A stretch of DNA of 64,000 nucleotides from Burkholderia gladioli (GCF_000959725.1 NZ_CP009323.1:1302001-1366000), one strand, 5' to 3'. Counted from the first letter of the stretch, positions 1-8,917 are shown. Notes: generated by a model from the letters alone, not told the origin. Numbers and translations: made by a program.

Positions 1-804
1 GAAGCTCACGCCGTACAGGCCCATGGTGTAGAAGAAGTAGATGCCGCTGACCAGCAGGATCTTGCGGTTCAGCAGGCCGTCCATCACCGAATGCAGCGCG
101 CTCCTGGGCGCCTCCTCGCGCAGCTTGCGCTCGATCGCGGCCTTCTGGCCGTCGTCGAGCCAGCGCGCGTCCTGGATCCGGTCGTCGAGGAAGAAGAAGG
201 CGATCACGCCGAGCACGATGGTGGGCAGCCCCTCCAGCAGGAACAGCCACTGCCAGCCGGCCAGGCCGTGCGCGCCGCCGAGCTGGGTCATCAGCCAGCC
301 CGACAGCGGCCCGCCGATCACGCCCGACATGGGGATGCCCGTCATGAACAGCGCGGTGACCTTGGAGCGCCGCGAGGACGGGAACCAGTAGGTCAGGTAG
401 AGCACGATGGCCGGGAAGAAGCCGGCCTCGGCCACGCCGAGCAGGAAGCGCATCACGTAGAACTGCATCGGCGTGTGCACGAACATCATGCCCGCCGACA
501 GGAAGCCCCAGGTCACCATGATCCGCGCGATCCAGCGGCGCGGGCCGACCCTCAGCAGCAACAGGTTGCTCGGCACCTCGAACAGCAGGTAGCCGATGAA
601 GAACACGCTCGCGCCGAAGCCGTAGATGGCCTCGTTGAAACCGAGATCGCCGAGCATCTGCAGCTTGGCGAAGGCGACGTTGATGCGGTCGAGATAGGCG
701 GCGAGGTAGCAGAGAAACAGGAACGGCACGAGCCGCAGCGTGGCTTTCGCGAACGCCGAGGACTCGCCGCCTTCGAGGAAGGCGGCCTGGCTGGGGGAAT
801 TCAT
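1..804 (-). CDS. MFS transporter, anion:cation symporter type (partial)
   Basis: This is the N-terminal 268 residues of a major facilitator superfamily permease; the gene runs off the left edge, so a C-terminal part is missing (family members are about 430 residues). About six hydrophobic helices are visible, starting near residue 25, with the YLDRIN signature after TM1 and a charged loop (REHLREEAPRS) before the second half, as in the anion:cation symporter group that imports organic acids such as phthalate, tartrate or hexuronates. It lies 124 bases downstream of the class II aldolase on the same strand, so the two are probably co-transcribed and import and process the same compound. The exact substrate cannot be read from the sequence. 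Confidence 0.88.
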   Translation of the reverse strand, partial: MNSPSQAAFLEGGESSAFAKATLRLVPFLFLCYLAAYLDRINVAFAKLQMLGDLGFNEAIYGFGASVFFIGYLLFEVPSNLLLLRVGPRRWIARIMVTWGFLSAGMMFVHTPMQFYVMRFLLGVAEAGFFPAIVLYLTYWFPSSRRSKVTALFMTGIPMSGVIGGPLSGWLMTQLGGAHGLAGWQWLFLLEGLPTIVLGVIAFFFLDDRIQDARWLDDGQKAAIERKLREEAPRSALHSVMDGLLNRKILLVSGIYFFYTMGLYGVSF

Positions 805-928
805 GCTTGTCTCCTGAGGGGCCTTGCGGTTGCCGCGGCGGCGCGCCCTTTGCGGGTCTGTCTGCGCCGCCCGGTGCTCGGCCGAAGCGGCGTGCGGCCG
901 CCTCGGCAATCGGGACGACTCGCGCGCG

Positions 929-1771
929 TCAGTCGAACATGTCGTGCTGGGTGGCGAGCAGGTCGTTCCAGATGGTCTGGAAATGCAGCCAGCCGATGTA
1001 GTCGCTGCCGACGTGCTCGCGGCTGTAGCGCGCGCGCTCCGGCGTGACCTCGCGCGGCACGATGCCGGTGGCCTCGATCATCAGTTGCTGCTGGCAGCAG
1101 CGCTCCAGCGCGATGAACCAGAACGCGGCCGAGTCGATGCTGTGGCGGCTCGCGGTGAGCAGGCCGTGGTTCTGGTGGATCGCCGCCTTCACGCCGGCGA
1201 AGGCATTGGCGACCTTGTTGCCGCCCTTCACCTCCACCGCCACCTTGCCGGCCTCGTCGCCGATCACCACGTGGTCCTCGTAGAACGCGGCGGCGTCCTG
1301 CGAGATCGGCGCGAGCGGCTTGCCGAGCGAGGCGAAGGCGGTGCCATGAACGGTATGCGCGTGGCACATCGCGACGATGTCGGGATGCTGCTCGTGCACC
1401 GCGGCGTGCAGCACGAAGCCGGCGCGATTGATCGCGTACTCGCCCTCCACCACGGTGCCGCGATGATCGGCGCAGATCAGGTTCGAGAGCTTCACCTGCG
1501 AGAAATGCACGGCCATCGGGTTGGTCCAGTAAAGGCCCGGATGCTCGGGATCGCGCACCGTCAGGTGGCCGGCGAAACCGTAGTCGAAACCCTGCAGCGC
1601 GAAGGCGCGGCAGGCGGCCACCAGGCGCTCCTTCAGATGGCGGCGATGCGCGTCGAGCGAATCGAACTCGGGCAGCTCGGGGAAGATCAAGCCCTCCTGC
1701 TCGGGCTGGTAGATCGACACCTTGCCGGGCTTCAGGATCGATTCGGCGGGACGTTCTGCGACCGTGGACAT
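929..1771 (-). CDS. Class II aldolase/adducin family protein
   Basis: A 280-residue protein of the class II aldolase/adducin fold, metal-dependent enzymes that cleave or decarboxylate hydroxy-acids and sugar phosphates. The metal-binding HAH motif is at residues 137-139 (AMCHAHTVHG) and a further conserved His lies in HQNHGLLT near residue 200. The start at 1771 is chosen because a good GGAGG lies just upstream. The gene is divergent from the LysR regulator at 1914 and is followed by the MFS permease, suggesting a small LysR-controlled catabolic unit. Close homologues often sit next to organic-acid transporters, but the substrate is not predictable here. Confidence 0.88.
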   Translation of the reverse strand: MSTVAERPAESILKPGKVSIYQPEQEGLIFPELPEFDSLDAHRRHLKERLVAACRAFALQGFDYGFAGHLTVRDPEHPGLYWTNPMAVHFSQVKLSNLICADHRGTVVEGEYAINRAGFVLHAAVHEQHPDIVAMCHAHTVHGTAFASLGKPLAPISQDAAAFYEDHVVIGDEAGKVAVEVKGGNKVANAFAGVKAAIHQNHGLLTASRHSIDSAAFWFIALERCCQQQLMIEATGIVPREVTPERARYSREHVGSDYIGWLHFQTIWNDLLATQHDMFD

Positions 1772-1873
1772 GGGACTGCCTCCTTCAAAGACCTTGATTG
1801 AAAAAAAACGGCACGGACCGGGTCCGATCCCTTCATGCTCCGCGCCGCTCGATGCGTTGACAAACGATGGCTG

Positions 1874-1889
1874 TTCATACAAACATGAA
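1874..1889. promoter_or_regulatory. Probable LysR-type operator between aldolase and LysR gene
   Basis: The interval holds the inverted repeat TTCAT-N6-ATGAA, and GTTCATAC occurs twice (1873-1880 and 1894-1901). Its place between two divergent genes, one of them a LysR regulator, fits a LysR recognition site. Assignment is by position and symmetry only. Confidence 0.45.
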
Positions 1890-1913
1890 TCCCGTTCATA
1901 CCTGGAGGCGTGC

Positions 1914-2810
1914 ATGAGAAGGATCCCGAACTTCGTACTGCTTAGAGCCTTCGAAGCGACCGCGCGGCTCAAGAGCTTCACGCGTGCCGCCGAGGAGCTG
2001 CACCTCACGCAGTCGGCGATCAGCCACCAGGTGCGCGAGCTCGAGGAGCACGTCGGCCGCCGGCTGCTGACGCGCCGCCACCGCGCGGTCGAGACCACGC
2101 CCGAGGGCGCGCGCCTGCAGCACAATCTTGCGCGCGTGTTCGACGTGATCGAGGCCGCCTGCGACGAGGTCAGCCTCGCGCCCGCCGCGCAGGTGCTGGC
2201 ACTGCACAGCGCGCCGAGCTTCGCGGCCAAGTGGCTCGGCCCGCGCCTGCCGCAGTTCATGCGCGACCATCCCGACATCACGATCCGCCTGTCCTCGGGC
2301 GCCGAGCCGATCGACCTGCGGCGCGATCGCGAGATCGACGTGGCCATCTCCTATGGCCGGGCGATCGAAGCGCCCGAGCTCGTCACGCTGGCCATGGGCG
2401 AGGAACGCATCGCGCCGATGTGCTCGCCCTCCCTGCTCGCGCCGGGCGCGGAGCCGCGCGAGCTGATCCGGCGCCTGACGCTGATCGATTCGCAACTGAG
2501 CCGCATCGGCTGGGCCGACTGGTTCGCCGGCAACGGGCTGGTGCTGCCGAGCCGCGCCCGCCCCTCCTTCGATCGCGCCGCGCTGGCCTTGTCGGCGGCC
2601 GTCGACGGGCTGGGCGTCGCGCTCGAAACCACCCGCCTGGCCGAACGCGAACTGTCGCGCGGCGATCTCGTGGTGCTCGGCGAGGACAGCTTCGTGCCGC
2701 TCCATCGCGCCACGCACTTCCTCTCCTACCGCGAGGACGAGCGCGATACCGACAAGGTCCGTCGCTTCGTCGACTGGCTGCTCGACGCGGCGCGCCTCGC
2801 CACGTCCTGA
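1914..2810 (+). CDS. LysR family transcriptional regulator (GcvA-like)
   Basis: A 298-residue LysR-type regulator. The N-terminal winged helix-turn-helix is at about residues 20-45 (SFTRAAEELHLTQSAISHQVRELE) and the rest is the periplasmic-binding-protein-like effector domain. The opening RRIPNFVLLRAFEATARLKSF is typical of the GcvA/AmpR-like branch. The ATG at 1914 follows TGGAGG at the right distance; an upstream in-frame extension has no such signal. It is divergent from the aldolase/MFS genes, with an inverted repeat at 1874-1889 in the shared region, so it probably controls them and itself. It ends 31 bases from the convergent GntR gene. Confidence 0.93.
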   Translation: MRRIPNFVLLRAFEATARLKSFTRAAEELHLTQSAISHQVRELEEHVGRRLLTRRHRAVETTPEGARLQHNLARVFDVIEAACDEVSLAPAAQVLALHSAPSFAAKWLGPRLPQFMRDHPDITIRLSSGAEPIDLRRDREIDVAISYGRAIEAPELVTLAMGEERIAPMCSPSLLAPGAEPRELIRRLTLIDSQLSRIGWADWFAGNGLVLPSRARPSFDRAALALSAAVDGLGVALETTRLAERELSRGDLVVLGEDSFVPLHRATHFLSYREDERDTDKVRRFVDWLLDAARLATS

Positions 2811-2841
2811 GCCAGCGTCGCGCGATCGCCTCTTCATCCGC

Positions 2842-3522
2842 TCATGGCGCCGCGCCCTCCACTTCCAGCACCGCCCGCAACTCCGCCACCAGATGCGCAT
2901 GCGCGCGATGCGTATGCAGCTCCGACAACTGCGCCGCGCGTTCGGCCTCGCCGGCCTCGATCGCCTCGGCGATCGCCGCGTGCTCGTCCCAGATCGAGGC
3001 GCGCTGGCCGGATACCTGCAGCATCGCCCCCATCACGCGGCGCAGATGCACCCAATGCACGCGCGCCGTCTCCCCGATCAGCGGATTGCCCGAAGCCGCG
3101 TAGACGCCGAAATGAAAGGCCATGTCCGCGTCGATCATGGCGCCCATCTCGCCTTGCGAGGAAGCCAGCCGCCCGCGCGCGAGCAGCCCCGCGTCGAGCC
3201 GCGCCCCGCGCCGCGTGGCCAGCCTCGCCGCGAGCGAATCGAGCGTGCCGCGGATCTCGTAGAGATGGCTGAGCCAGCCCGCGTCGAGCGGCGCGATCAG
3301 CACGCCGCGTCCCGGCGCGTCCTGCACCAGCCCGTCCTTCTTCAGGAGGCGCAGCGCCTGCAGCACCGGCGAGCGCGACACCGCCAGGCGCTCGGCGATC
3401 TCCTCCTGCGTGATGCGCGTGCCCGGCGCCAGCGTGCCGTCGCAGATCGCGTCGGCCAGCGCCTGGTAGACGGCGTCCACGTAGTCGGTTCGCGTCGGAA
3501 TCCTCAGCAGCTTCGATGCCAT
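2842..3522 (-). CDS. GntR family transcriptional regulator (FadR/FCD type)
   Basis: A 226-residue GntR regulator. An N-terminal winged helix (about residues 12-75, with EEIAERLAVSRSPVLQALRLL) is followed by an all-helical FCD effector domain. The metal-ligand pattern of that domain is visible as DADMAFH (131-137) and a late His cluster (LHTHRAHAH). FCD regulators usually repress catabolic genes and respond to carboxylate metabolites. It is the last gene of a same-strand run Rieske oxygenase - reductase - regulator (57-base gap to the reductase), and a GTATAC-centred palindrome upstream of the first gene is a good candidate operator, which would make the operon autoregulated. Confidence 0.92.
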   Translation of the reverse strand: MASKLLRIPTRTDYVDAVYQALADAICDGTLAPGTRITQEEIAERLAVSRSPVLQALRLLKKDGLVQDAPGRGVLIAPLDAGWLSHLYEIRGTLDSLAARLATRRGARLDAGLLARGRLASSQGEMGAMIDADMAFHFGVYAASGNPLIGETARVHWVHLRRVMGAMLQVSGQRASIWDEHAAIAEAIEAGEAERAAQLSELHTHRAHAHLVAELRAVLEVEGAAP

Positions 3523-3579
3523 GTGTGCCTCCTTGCCGAGCGACCGCCGACGACGAGCCGGCGAGGGAACGACGGGCGT

Positions 3580-4602
3580 TCAGAGGTCGAGCACCAGATG
3601 CGTGCCGATCGGGCGCGAGACGCAGGCCGTCAGGTATTCGCGGCGCTCGTCCTCGCCGAGGATGAAGTCGTTGTGCTCGACCTCGCCCTCCAGGTAGCGC
3701 AGCTTGCAGGTCGCGCAAAGGCCCGCGCAGCACGAGGTGGGCACGGCCACGCCGGCCTCGCCGAGCGCGTCGGCCAGGCTTTGCCCGGGCCGCAGCAGGA
3801 TCACCTGCCCGGTGCTGGCGATGCGTACCTCGCATTCGCCGGCGCCGGCAGCCTCGCGCTTCGGCAGCTCGGGCGCCTTGAAGTGCTCGAAGTGCACGCT
3901 GCCCTTCGGCCAGTGCGCGGCGGCCTCGGCGCAGGCGGCCATGAAACCGGCCGGCCCGCAGTAATAGAGCTGGGTGCCCGGCTCCGGCTCGGCGAGCAGG
4001 CGCGGCAGGTCGATCCGCTGGCCGTCGGGGCCGTCGTCGAAGTGATAGTGCAGCCGGCCGGCACGCCGCATCGCTTCGAGCTCGGCGCCGAAGGCGGCGG
4101 CCTCGCGGCTGCGCGCGCAGTAATGCAGCGCAAAGTCGATGCCGCGGCTTTCCAGTTCATGCGCCATCGCCTTGAGCGGCGTCACGCCGATGCCGCCGGC
4201 CAGCAGCAGCACCTTGCGCGCCCCGCCCGCCAGCGCGAAATGATTGCGCGGGCGGCTGACCGTGACGAGGTCGCCGGCGCGCAATTGCTCGTGCACGGCA
4301 CGCGAGCCGCCGCGCCCGCTCTCGTCCTTGAGCACCGCGATCAGGTAGCGGTGCCGCTCGCCCGGCGCGTTGCACAGCGAATACTGGCGAATCAGGGCCG
4401 GCTTCAGGTGGATGTCGATATGCGCGCCGGCCTCGAAGGGCGGCAGCGCCTCGCCGGTGGGGTGCCTCAGTTCGTACGAATTGATGCCGCGGCCTTCGTA
4501 GCGGATCTGCCCGACGCGCAGCACCATCGTGCCGCCGGCCGCCGCATCGCTCGCGGCTTCTCCGGCGTCCGTCACGACGCGTTCGGTTTCTGCGATTTCC
4601 AT
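3580..4602 (-). CDS. PDR/VanB family oxidoreductase (Rieske oxygenase reductase)
   Basis: A 340-residue flavin-iron-sulfur reductase passing electrons from NAD(P)H to the neighbouring Rieske oxygenase. Order of domains: flavin domain with IRQYSLCN (71-78), nucleotide-binding domain with LLAGGIGVTPLKAM (133-146) and the CGPAGFM motif (215-221), then a C-terminal plant-type [2Fe-2S] domain with cysteines C291, C296, C299 and C327. This order is that of the phthalate dioxygenase reductase/vanillate demethylase VanB family. It lies 61 bases downstream of the oxygenase gene. About 25 extra residues precede the flavin domain; an internal start (near TMVLRV) is possible. Confidence 0.93.
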   Translation of the reverse strand: MEIAETERVVTDAGEAASDAAAGGTMVLRVGQIRYEGRGINSYELRHPTGEALPPFEAGAHIDIHLKPALIRQYSLCNAPGERHRYLIAVLKDESGRGGSRAVHEQLRAGDLVTVSRPRNHFALAGGARKVLLLAGGIGVTPLKAMAHELESRGIDFALHYCARSREAAAFGAELEAMRRAGRLHYHFDDGPDGQRIDLPRLLAEPEPGTQLYYCGPAGFMAACAEAAAHWPKGSVHFEHFKAPELPKREAAGAGECEVRIASTGQVILLRPGQSLADALGEAGVAVPTSCCAGLCATCKLRYLEGEVEHNDFILGEDERREYLTACVSRPIGTHLVLDL

Positions 4603-4663
4603 GTGATGTCCTCGAGGAGCGAACGGCCGGCCCGTGCCTTGCCGTTCGCGATGCGTCCCGGCC

Positions 4664-6208
4664 TCAGCGCTTGAGCGAGCCTTCGAGCTCGTCGAAGCGG
4701 CCGCGGACGAATTCGGCGCGAGCCTGGCCCGTCATGCTCTCGCTCTGCGTCAGGATCTCGATCACCGACTTCAGCACCTGGCGCCGGCGCCTCACTTCCT
4801 CCTCGACGGTCTCGCCCTCGGCGATCTCGAACACGTTGCCCGAGCAATAGCTGTTCGGCGCGCCGGCCATCTCGCGCAGCCACTCGGCGAAACCCCGCGC
4901 CGAGGCGGCGGGATTGGTGCCGCGCACGGCGTCGCGCAGCAGCTTGCGGAACTGGTAGAGCCCGGCGTCGAAGCGGGTCGGATGTTCGAGCGCATGCACG
5001 GCGATCGGGCGCTGGCTGATGATGGCCTCGTAGTCGCCGGGCGCGTATTGCGCCTGCTTGTAGTTGGGGCGCTCCCGGTGGTTGGACGGGATCGGCGGCA
5101 GGTCCTCGAGCTTGTAGTTGCCGAAGCGCTCGGGCCGGCGCAGCGCCACCTGGCCTTCCAGGAAGTCGATCGACTCGTAGCCCACCAATTCCTTGTTGCC
5201 GACGCCGCGCGTGTCGATGCCGGGGCCCATCACGCGCCAGCCGATCATCTTGCTGTTCTCGTCGTCGACCGGCACGGTCCAGCGGATGATGTGGAAGCGG
5301 CTGAACAGCTTCTTGCGCGAGCCGTCCTCGGACGTGTAGGCGTGCAGGCTCAGGTTCGGCAGCACCTGGTGCTGGACCCGCACGAACAGCTTGTCACGGT
5401 CGACGCGGCGCGCGCCGGCGCAGGCCAGGCTGCGGCCGCCCTGCACCGGCACGAAGTTCATGTCGGGCGCGACCTCCATCGAGGCGGCCCCCACCTCGTC
5501 GAAGGTGGTGCCCTGGTAATGGCCGCCCACCACGTTCTTGCCCGCGTGCAGCGCGGTGGGGTGGTAGTTGTCGGCGGCGTTGTCCTGCACCTGCAGCCAG
5601 TTGCAGTGCTGGAAGTTGCTGTAGGGCACCAGCTCGTCGCCCTCCAGCACCGTGAAATCACCCTCCCATTCCGGGAACGGCGGCTCCTCCTCGGGCGGCC
5701 CCATGTAGGCGAACACCAGCCCGTGGCGCTCGATCGCCTTGTAGGCGCCCTGCCGGATCGAGCAGGCGAACTTCTCGGCCTCCTTCTCCTCGCCCTTCGG
5801 GAAGGGCACGTGCAGGCAACTGCCGTCGACGTCGAACACCATGCCGTGATAGCAGCACATGATGCCGTGCTCCTGGATCGCGCCGTATTCGAGCGAGGCG
5901 CCGCGGTGCACGCAATGCGCATGCAGCACGCCGACCCGGCCGCTGCCGTCGCGGAAGGCCACCAGTTCCTCGTTGAGGATCTTCAGGAAGCGCGGCGTGT
6001 CGGTCAGCTCGATCGACATGCAGACGGGATGCCAGAAGCGCCGCATGAATTCGCCCATCGGCGTGCCGGGGCCGGTTTCGGTCAACTCCGGATCGTGCTC
6101 GGGCACCTTGTTGGTGTAGTAGCCGCCGTAGGGAATCAGTTTCTTCGCGACCGGCGCCGCGCCGCCCGCGCTGCGCTGCTCGTCCAGTTTGTCCGACTTG
6201 ACGCTCAT
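4664..6208 (-). CDS. Rieske-type aromatic ring-hydroxylating oxygenase, alpha subunit
   Basis: A 514-residue Rieske non-heme iron oxygenase. The Rieske cluster ligands are C99, H101, C118 and H121 (CVHRG ... CCYHG). The mononuclear iron site has the standard spacing N210-x2-D213-x2-H216-x4-H221. Together with the VanB-type reductase next door it forms a two-component class IA-like system, as for phthalate 4,5-dioxygenase or vanillate O-demethylase. At 514 residues it is longer than the usual 330-450. The start at 6208 follows a GGAGG; the frame stays open upstream but without a ribosome site. The substrate, ring hydroxylation or O-demethylation, cannot be assigned. Confidence 0.9.
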   Translation of the reverse strand: MSVKSDKLDEQRSAGGAAPVAKKLIPYGGYYTNKVPEHDPELTETGPGTPMGEFMRRFWHPVCMSIELTDTPRFLKILNEELVAFRDGSGRVGVLHAHCVHRGASLEYGAIQEHGIMCCYHGMVFDVDGSCLHVPFPKGEEKEAEKFACSIRQGAYKAIERHGLVFAYMGPPEEEPPFPEWEGDFTVLEGDELVPYSNFQHCNWLQVQDNAADNYHPTALHAGKNVVGGHYQGTTFDEVGAASMEVAPDMNFVPVQGGRSLACAGARRVDRDKLFVRVQHQVLPNLSLHAYTSEDGSRKKLFSRFHIIRWTVPVDDENSKMIGWRVMGPGIDTRGVGNKELVGYESIDFLEGQVALRRPERFGNYKLEDLPPIPSNHRERPNYKQAQYAPGDYEAIISQRPIAVHALEHPTRFDAGLYQFRKLLRDAVRGTNPAASARGFAEWLREMAGAPNSYCSGNVFEIAEGETVEEEVRRRRQVLKSVIEILTQSESMTGQARAEFVRGRFDELEGSLKR

Positions 6209-6259
6209 GACTTGCTTCCTCCAGTGATTGACGGGACTTGCCGCTGTTTGAATTCTGAA

Positions 6260-6273
6260 CTCTGTATACAGAG
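6260..6273. promoter_or_regulatory. GntR-type palindromic operator before the Rieske operon
   Basis: CTCTGTATACAGAG is a perfect 14-base palindrome, 52 bases upstream of the Rieske oxygenase start. Its core yGTATACr fits the yGT-MK-ACr pattern known for FadR/FCD-type GntR regulators, and such a regulator (2842-3522) is the last gene of this operon. Confidence 0.6.
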
Positions 6274-6447
6274 CGTAGTATTCCGAATCCGCGATGTCTC
6301 TATGGGTAAACACGGAGCAGGTCGAATCGCAGCTTGTGAAAGGCGGATGAAAAGCGACGGATCCCGGTGGCCCGGGCCGGTCTTGACGGCGGATTGGATG
6401 TACCTACAATCCTTGAATCGCGATCGCAGCAGGCCCCGGAATCCGCC

Positions 6448-7281
6448 ATGCCCTCCCCGAACGGCAACCGCCCCAACCAGGCCAGGCTCTGGCGCGAGCC
6501 CGGTTTCGCCGACGCGGAACTGCTCAGCGCCAGCTACCGCACCCACCGCTTCCCGCGCCACGCGCACGACGCGTTCGCGATCGGCGTGATCGAGCGCGGC
6601 GCGCAGGCCTTCCTCGATGGACGCGGCCGGCGCGCGATCATGCCGGCCGGCAGGCTGTGCGTGATCAATCCGGGGCAGCTTCACGAAGGGCGGCCGGCCG
6701 GCGAGGATGGCTGGGACTACCGCATGGCCTATATCCCGAGCCAGGCCCTGCTCGAGCTGCTGCGGCGGGCCGACGAAGGCTTTCGCGGCGAACTGCATTT
6801 CCCCGAGCTGGTGATCGACGACGCGCCTACGCTGCGCCTGTTCCTCGAAGCGCATCGCTGCTCCGAATCGTCCGACGCGAGCCGGCTGGAAAAGACCTCA
6901 CGCCTGAACGCCGCCGTGTTCCAGCTGATCGGCCGGCACGCCAGCCTGGCGCCGACGCCGCCCGCGGCGGCCCTGCCCGGCGCCGTGAAGCGCGCCCGCG
7001 ACTACCTCGATGCCCACCTGGCCGAGAACCCCACGCTCGACACGCTGGCCGGGGCCGCCGGCATGAGCCCATATCACCTGCTGCGCGAATTCCGCAAGGC
7101 GATCGGCGTGGCGCCGCATGCCTGGCTGGTGCAGCGCCGCGTCGAGCGCGCGCGTCACCTGCTGCTGCGCGGCCTGCCGTTGCGGCAGGTGGCGATCGAG
7201 GTCGGCTATTGCGACCAGGGCCACCTGAGCCGAGAATTCCGCCGCTTCTTCGGCGTGCCGCCCGGCCTCGCTCGCCGCTGA
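6448..7281 (+). CDS. AraC family transcriptional regulator
   Basis: A 277-residue AraC regulator with an N-terminal cupin-like ligand domain (HRFPRHAHDAFAIGVIERG, near residues 32-50) and two C-terminal helix-turn-helix units over the last 100 residues, the second marked by VAIEVGYCDQGHLSREFRRFFGVPPG. The ATG at 6448 is preferred; an in-frame ATG 81 bases upstream would add a tail with no family resemblance. It is divergent from the Rieske operon and 81 bases upstream of the threonine-aldolase-like gene on the same strand, so either could be its target. Confidence 0.9.
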   Translation: MPSPNGNRPNQARLWREPGFADAELLSASYRTHRFPRHAHDAFAIGVIERGAQAFLDGRGRRAIMPAGRLCVINPGQLHEGRPAGEDGWDYRMAYIPSQALLELLRRADEGFRGELHFPELVIDDAPTLRLFLEAHRCSESSDASRLEKTSRLNAAVFQLIGRHASLAPTPPAAALPGAVKRARDYLDAHLAENPTLDTLAGAAGMSPYHLLREFRKAIGVAPHAWLVQRRVERARHLLLRGLPLRQVAIEVGYCDQGHLSREFRRFFGVPPGLARR

Positions 7282-7362
7282 AATCCGCAAGATTGTCCAA
7301 AGCGGCCGGCATCGCGCCGGCCATGCTGCGCCTTTCGAACCATCGGCCCGAGGAGGTCCACC

Positions 7363-8460
7363 ATGATCGATCTGCGCAGCGATACCTGCAGCCGCCCCAC
7401 GTCCGCCATGCGCGAGGCGATCGCCTCGGCCGAGGTGGGCGACGACGTCTATGGCGACGACCCGAGCGTCAAGGCGCTGGAGCGCGAAGTCGCCGAATTG
7501 CTCGGCAAGGAGGATGCCGTCTACATGGTGACCGGCACCATGACCAACCAGGTCGGCATCCGCGCGCATACCGAGCCCGGCGACGCGGTGCTGTTCGACC
7601 AGCAGGCGCATGTCTACATCCTCGAAGGCGGCGCCCCGGCCGCGATCTCGGGCGTGCTGCCGCGCCTGCTGCCCGGCCAACGCGGCATCTTCACGCCGGA
7701 GGACGTGGCAAACGTGCTCGGCGTGTCGCATCGCTTCTTCCCGGCCACCATTCCGGCGCCGCCGAAGCTGCTGTGCCTGGAGAACACGCACAACCTCGGC
7801 GGCGGCAAGGTCTGGCCGCTCGACTCGCTGAAGGCCGTCTGCGAGCTGGCGCGCTCGCGCGGCCTCGCGCTGCACCTGGACGGCGCCCGGCTCTGGCACG
7901 CGACGGCCGCCACCGGCATTGCGGAAAGCGAATACGCGAGGCACTTCGATTCGGTCAGCGTGTGTTTCTCGAAGGGATTGGGCGCGCCGGTCGGTTCGGC
8001 GCTGGCCGGCTCGCGCGAGTTCATCGCGCGGGCGCGCCGCTTCAAGCAGCAGATCGGCGGAGGCTTCCGGCAGGCCGGCATGATCGCGGCCGGCGCGCTG
8101 CATGCGCTGCGCCATCATCGCGAGCGGCTGGGCGAGGATCACGAACATGCGCGGCTGCTGGCCGAAGGCATCGCCAGCCTGCCCGGCATCGCGCTCGATC
8201 CCGCCACGGTGGAAACCAATATCGTGCGCTTCGGCGTCAGCTCGCTGCCGGCCGGGCGCTTCGTCGACGAACTGCATGCGCGCGGTCTGCATGTGCTGCC
8301 GTCCGGCACCGACGGCGTGCGCGCGATTCCCTACCTGAACATCACCCGCCGGCAGATCCAGGAAGCGATCGGCATCATCGCCTCGGTGGCCGAGGCCCAC
8401 GCGGGCAGCGCCGGCACGATGGGCGGCCGAGCCGTGCAGGCGGGTGGCGCAGGGTACTGA
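7363..8460 (+). CDS. ltaE: Low-specificity L-threonine aldolase / beta-eliminating lyase family
   Basis: A 365-residue PLP enzyme of the threonine aldolase family, which splits L-threonine or L-allo-threonine into glycine and acetaldehyde. The N-terminal IDLRSDT opening, the HLDGARLWHA motif (171-180) and the Schiff-base lysine K204 in CFSKGLGAPVGS are all present. GAGGAG precedes the ATG. It follows the AraC regulator by 81 bases and may be read with it. The last ~25 residues, rich in Gly and Ala, extend beyond the usual family end. Some relatives act on beta-hydroxy amino acids other than threonine. Confidence 0.9.
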   Translation: MIDLRSDTCSRPTSAMREAIASAEVGDDVYGDDPSVKALEREVAELLGKEDAVYMVTGTMTNQVGIRAHTEPGDAVLFDQQAHVYILEGGAPAAISGVLPRLLPGQRGIFTPEDVANVLGVSHRFFPATIPAPPKLLCLENTHNLGGGKVWPLDSLKAVCELARSRGLALHLDGARLWHATAATGIAESEYARHFDSVSVCFSKGLGAPVGSALAGSREFIARARRFKQQIGGGFRQAGMIAAGALHALRHHRERLGEDHEHARLLAEGIASLPGIALDPATVETNIVRFGVSSLPAGRFVDELHARGLHVLPSGTDGVRAIPYLNITRRQIQEAIGIIASVAEAHAGSAGTMGGRAVQAGGAGY

Positions 8461-8493
8461 GAAGAAGGGGAATCGATCGAGCCGCCGTCCGCT

Positions 8494-8865
8494 TCAGCGG
8501 CGCATCCCGAGCTGCTGCAATTCCTCGTCGCTGAACAGCCGCGAACGCGTCAGGAAGCGCATGCCGGTCGGTTGCTCCAGCGAGAACATGCCGCCGTTGC
8601 CGGGAATCACGTCGACGATCAGTTGCGTGTGCTTCCAGGATTCGTACTGGCTGTCGCTCATGTAGAAGGACATGCCCTCGATCGACCCGAGGCAGACGTC
8701 GGAGCCGCCTATGATCAGTTCGCCATCCTGAAGGCACATCGGCGCGCTGCCGTCGCAGCAGCCGCCCGACTGGTGGAACATCAGCTTGCCGTGCTTCTCG
8801 CTGAGCGTCTGGATCAGCTTGCGGGCCGCGTCGGTGGCAACGACGCGTTGCGGCAGTTCGGACAT
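8494..8865 (-). CDS. DUF779 domain protein
   Basis: A 123-residue protein of the DUF779 family, of unknown biochemical role; relatives are frequently encoded beside aldehyde dehydrogenases. A cysteine-rich stretch, GGCCDGSAPMC followed by a Cys in SDVCLG, suggests metal or redox chemistry, which is my inference. GGAGG precedes the ATG at 8865; an open extension upstream overlaps the tautomerase gene and is rejected. It is 52 bases downstream of the tautomerase on the same strand, so the two are probably one transcript. No aldehyde dehydrogenase gene is adjacent in this window. Confidence 0.85.
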   Translation of the reverse strand: MSELPQRVVATDAARKLIQTLSEKHGKLMFHQSGGCCDGSAPMCLQDGELIIGGSDVCLGSIEGMSFYMSDSQYESWKHTQLIVDVIPGNGGMFSLEQPTGMRFLTRSRLFSDEELQQLGMRR

Positions 8866-8917
8866 GGCGATCTCCTCCGGTGGACACGGCGCCGCGAGAG
8901 GCGGCTCCGATGCGGGT

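Noticed and set aside
91..1047. A plus-strand open frame of 318 residues opposite the MFS gene
   Set aside because: Low-complexity Ala/Arg/Glu/His composition and no ribosome site; it is the shadow of the minus-strand permease.
6209..6313. A 35-residue N-terminal extension of the Rieske oxygenase
   Set aside because: It would run through the GTATAC palindrome and promoter, and the ATG at 6208 has a good ribosome-binding site.
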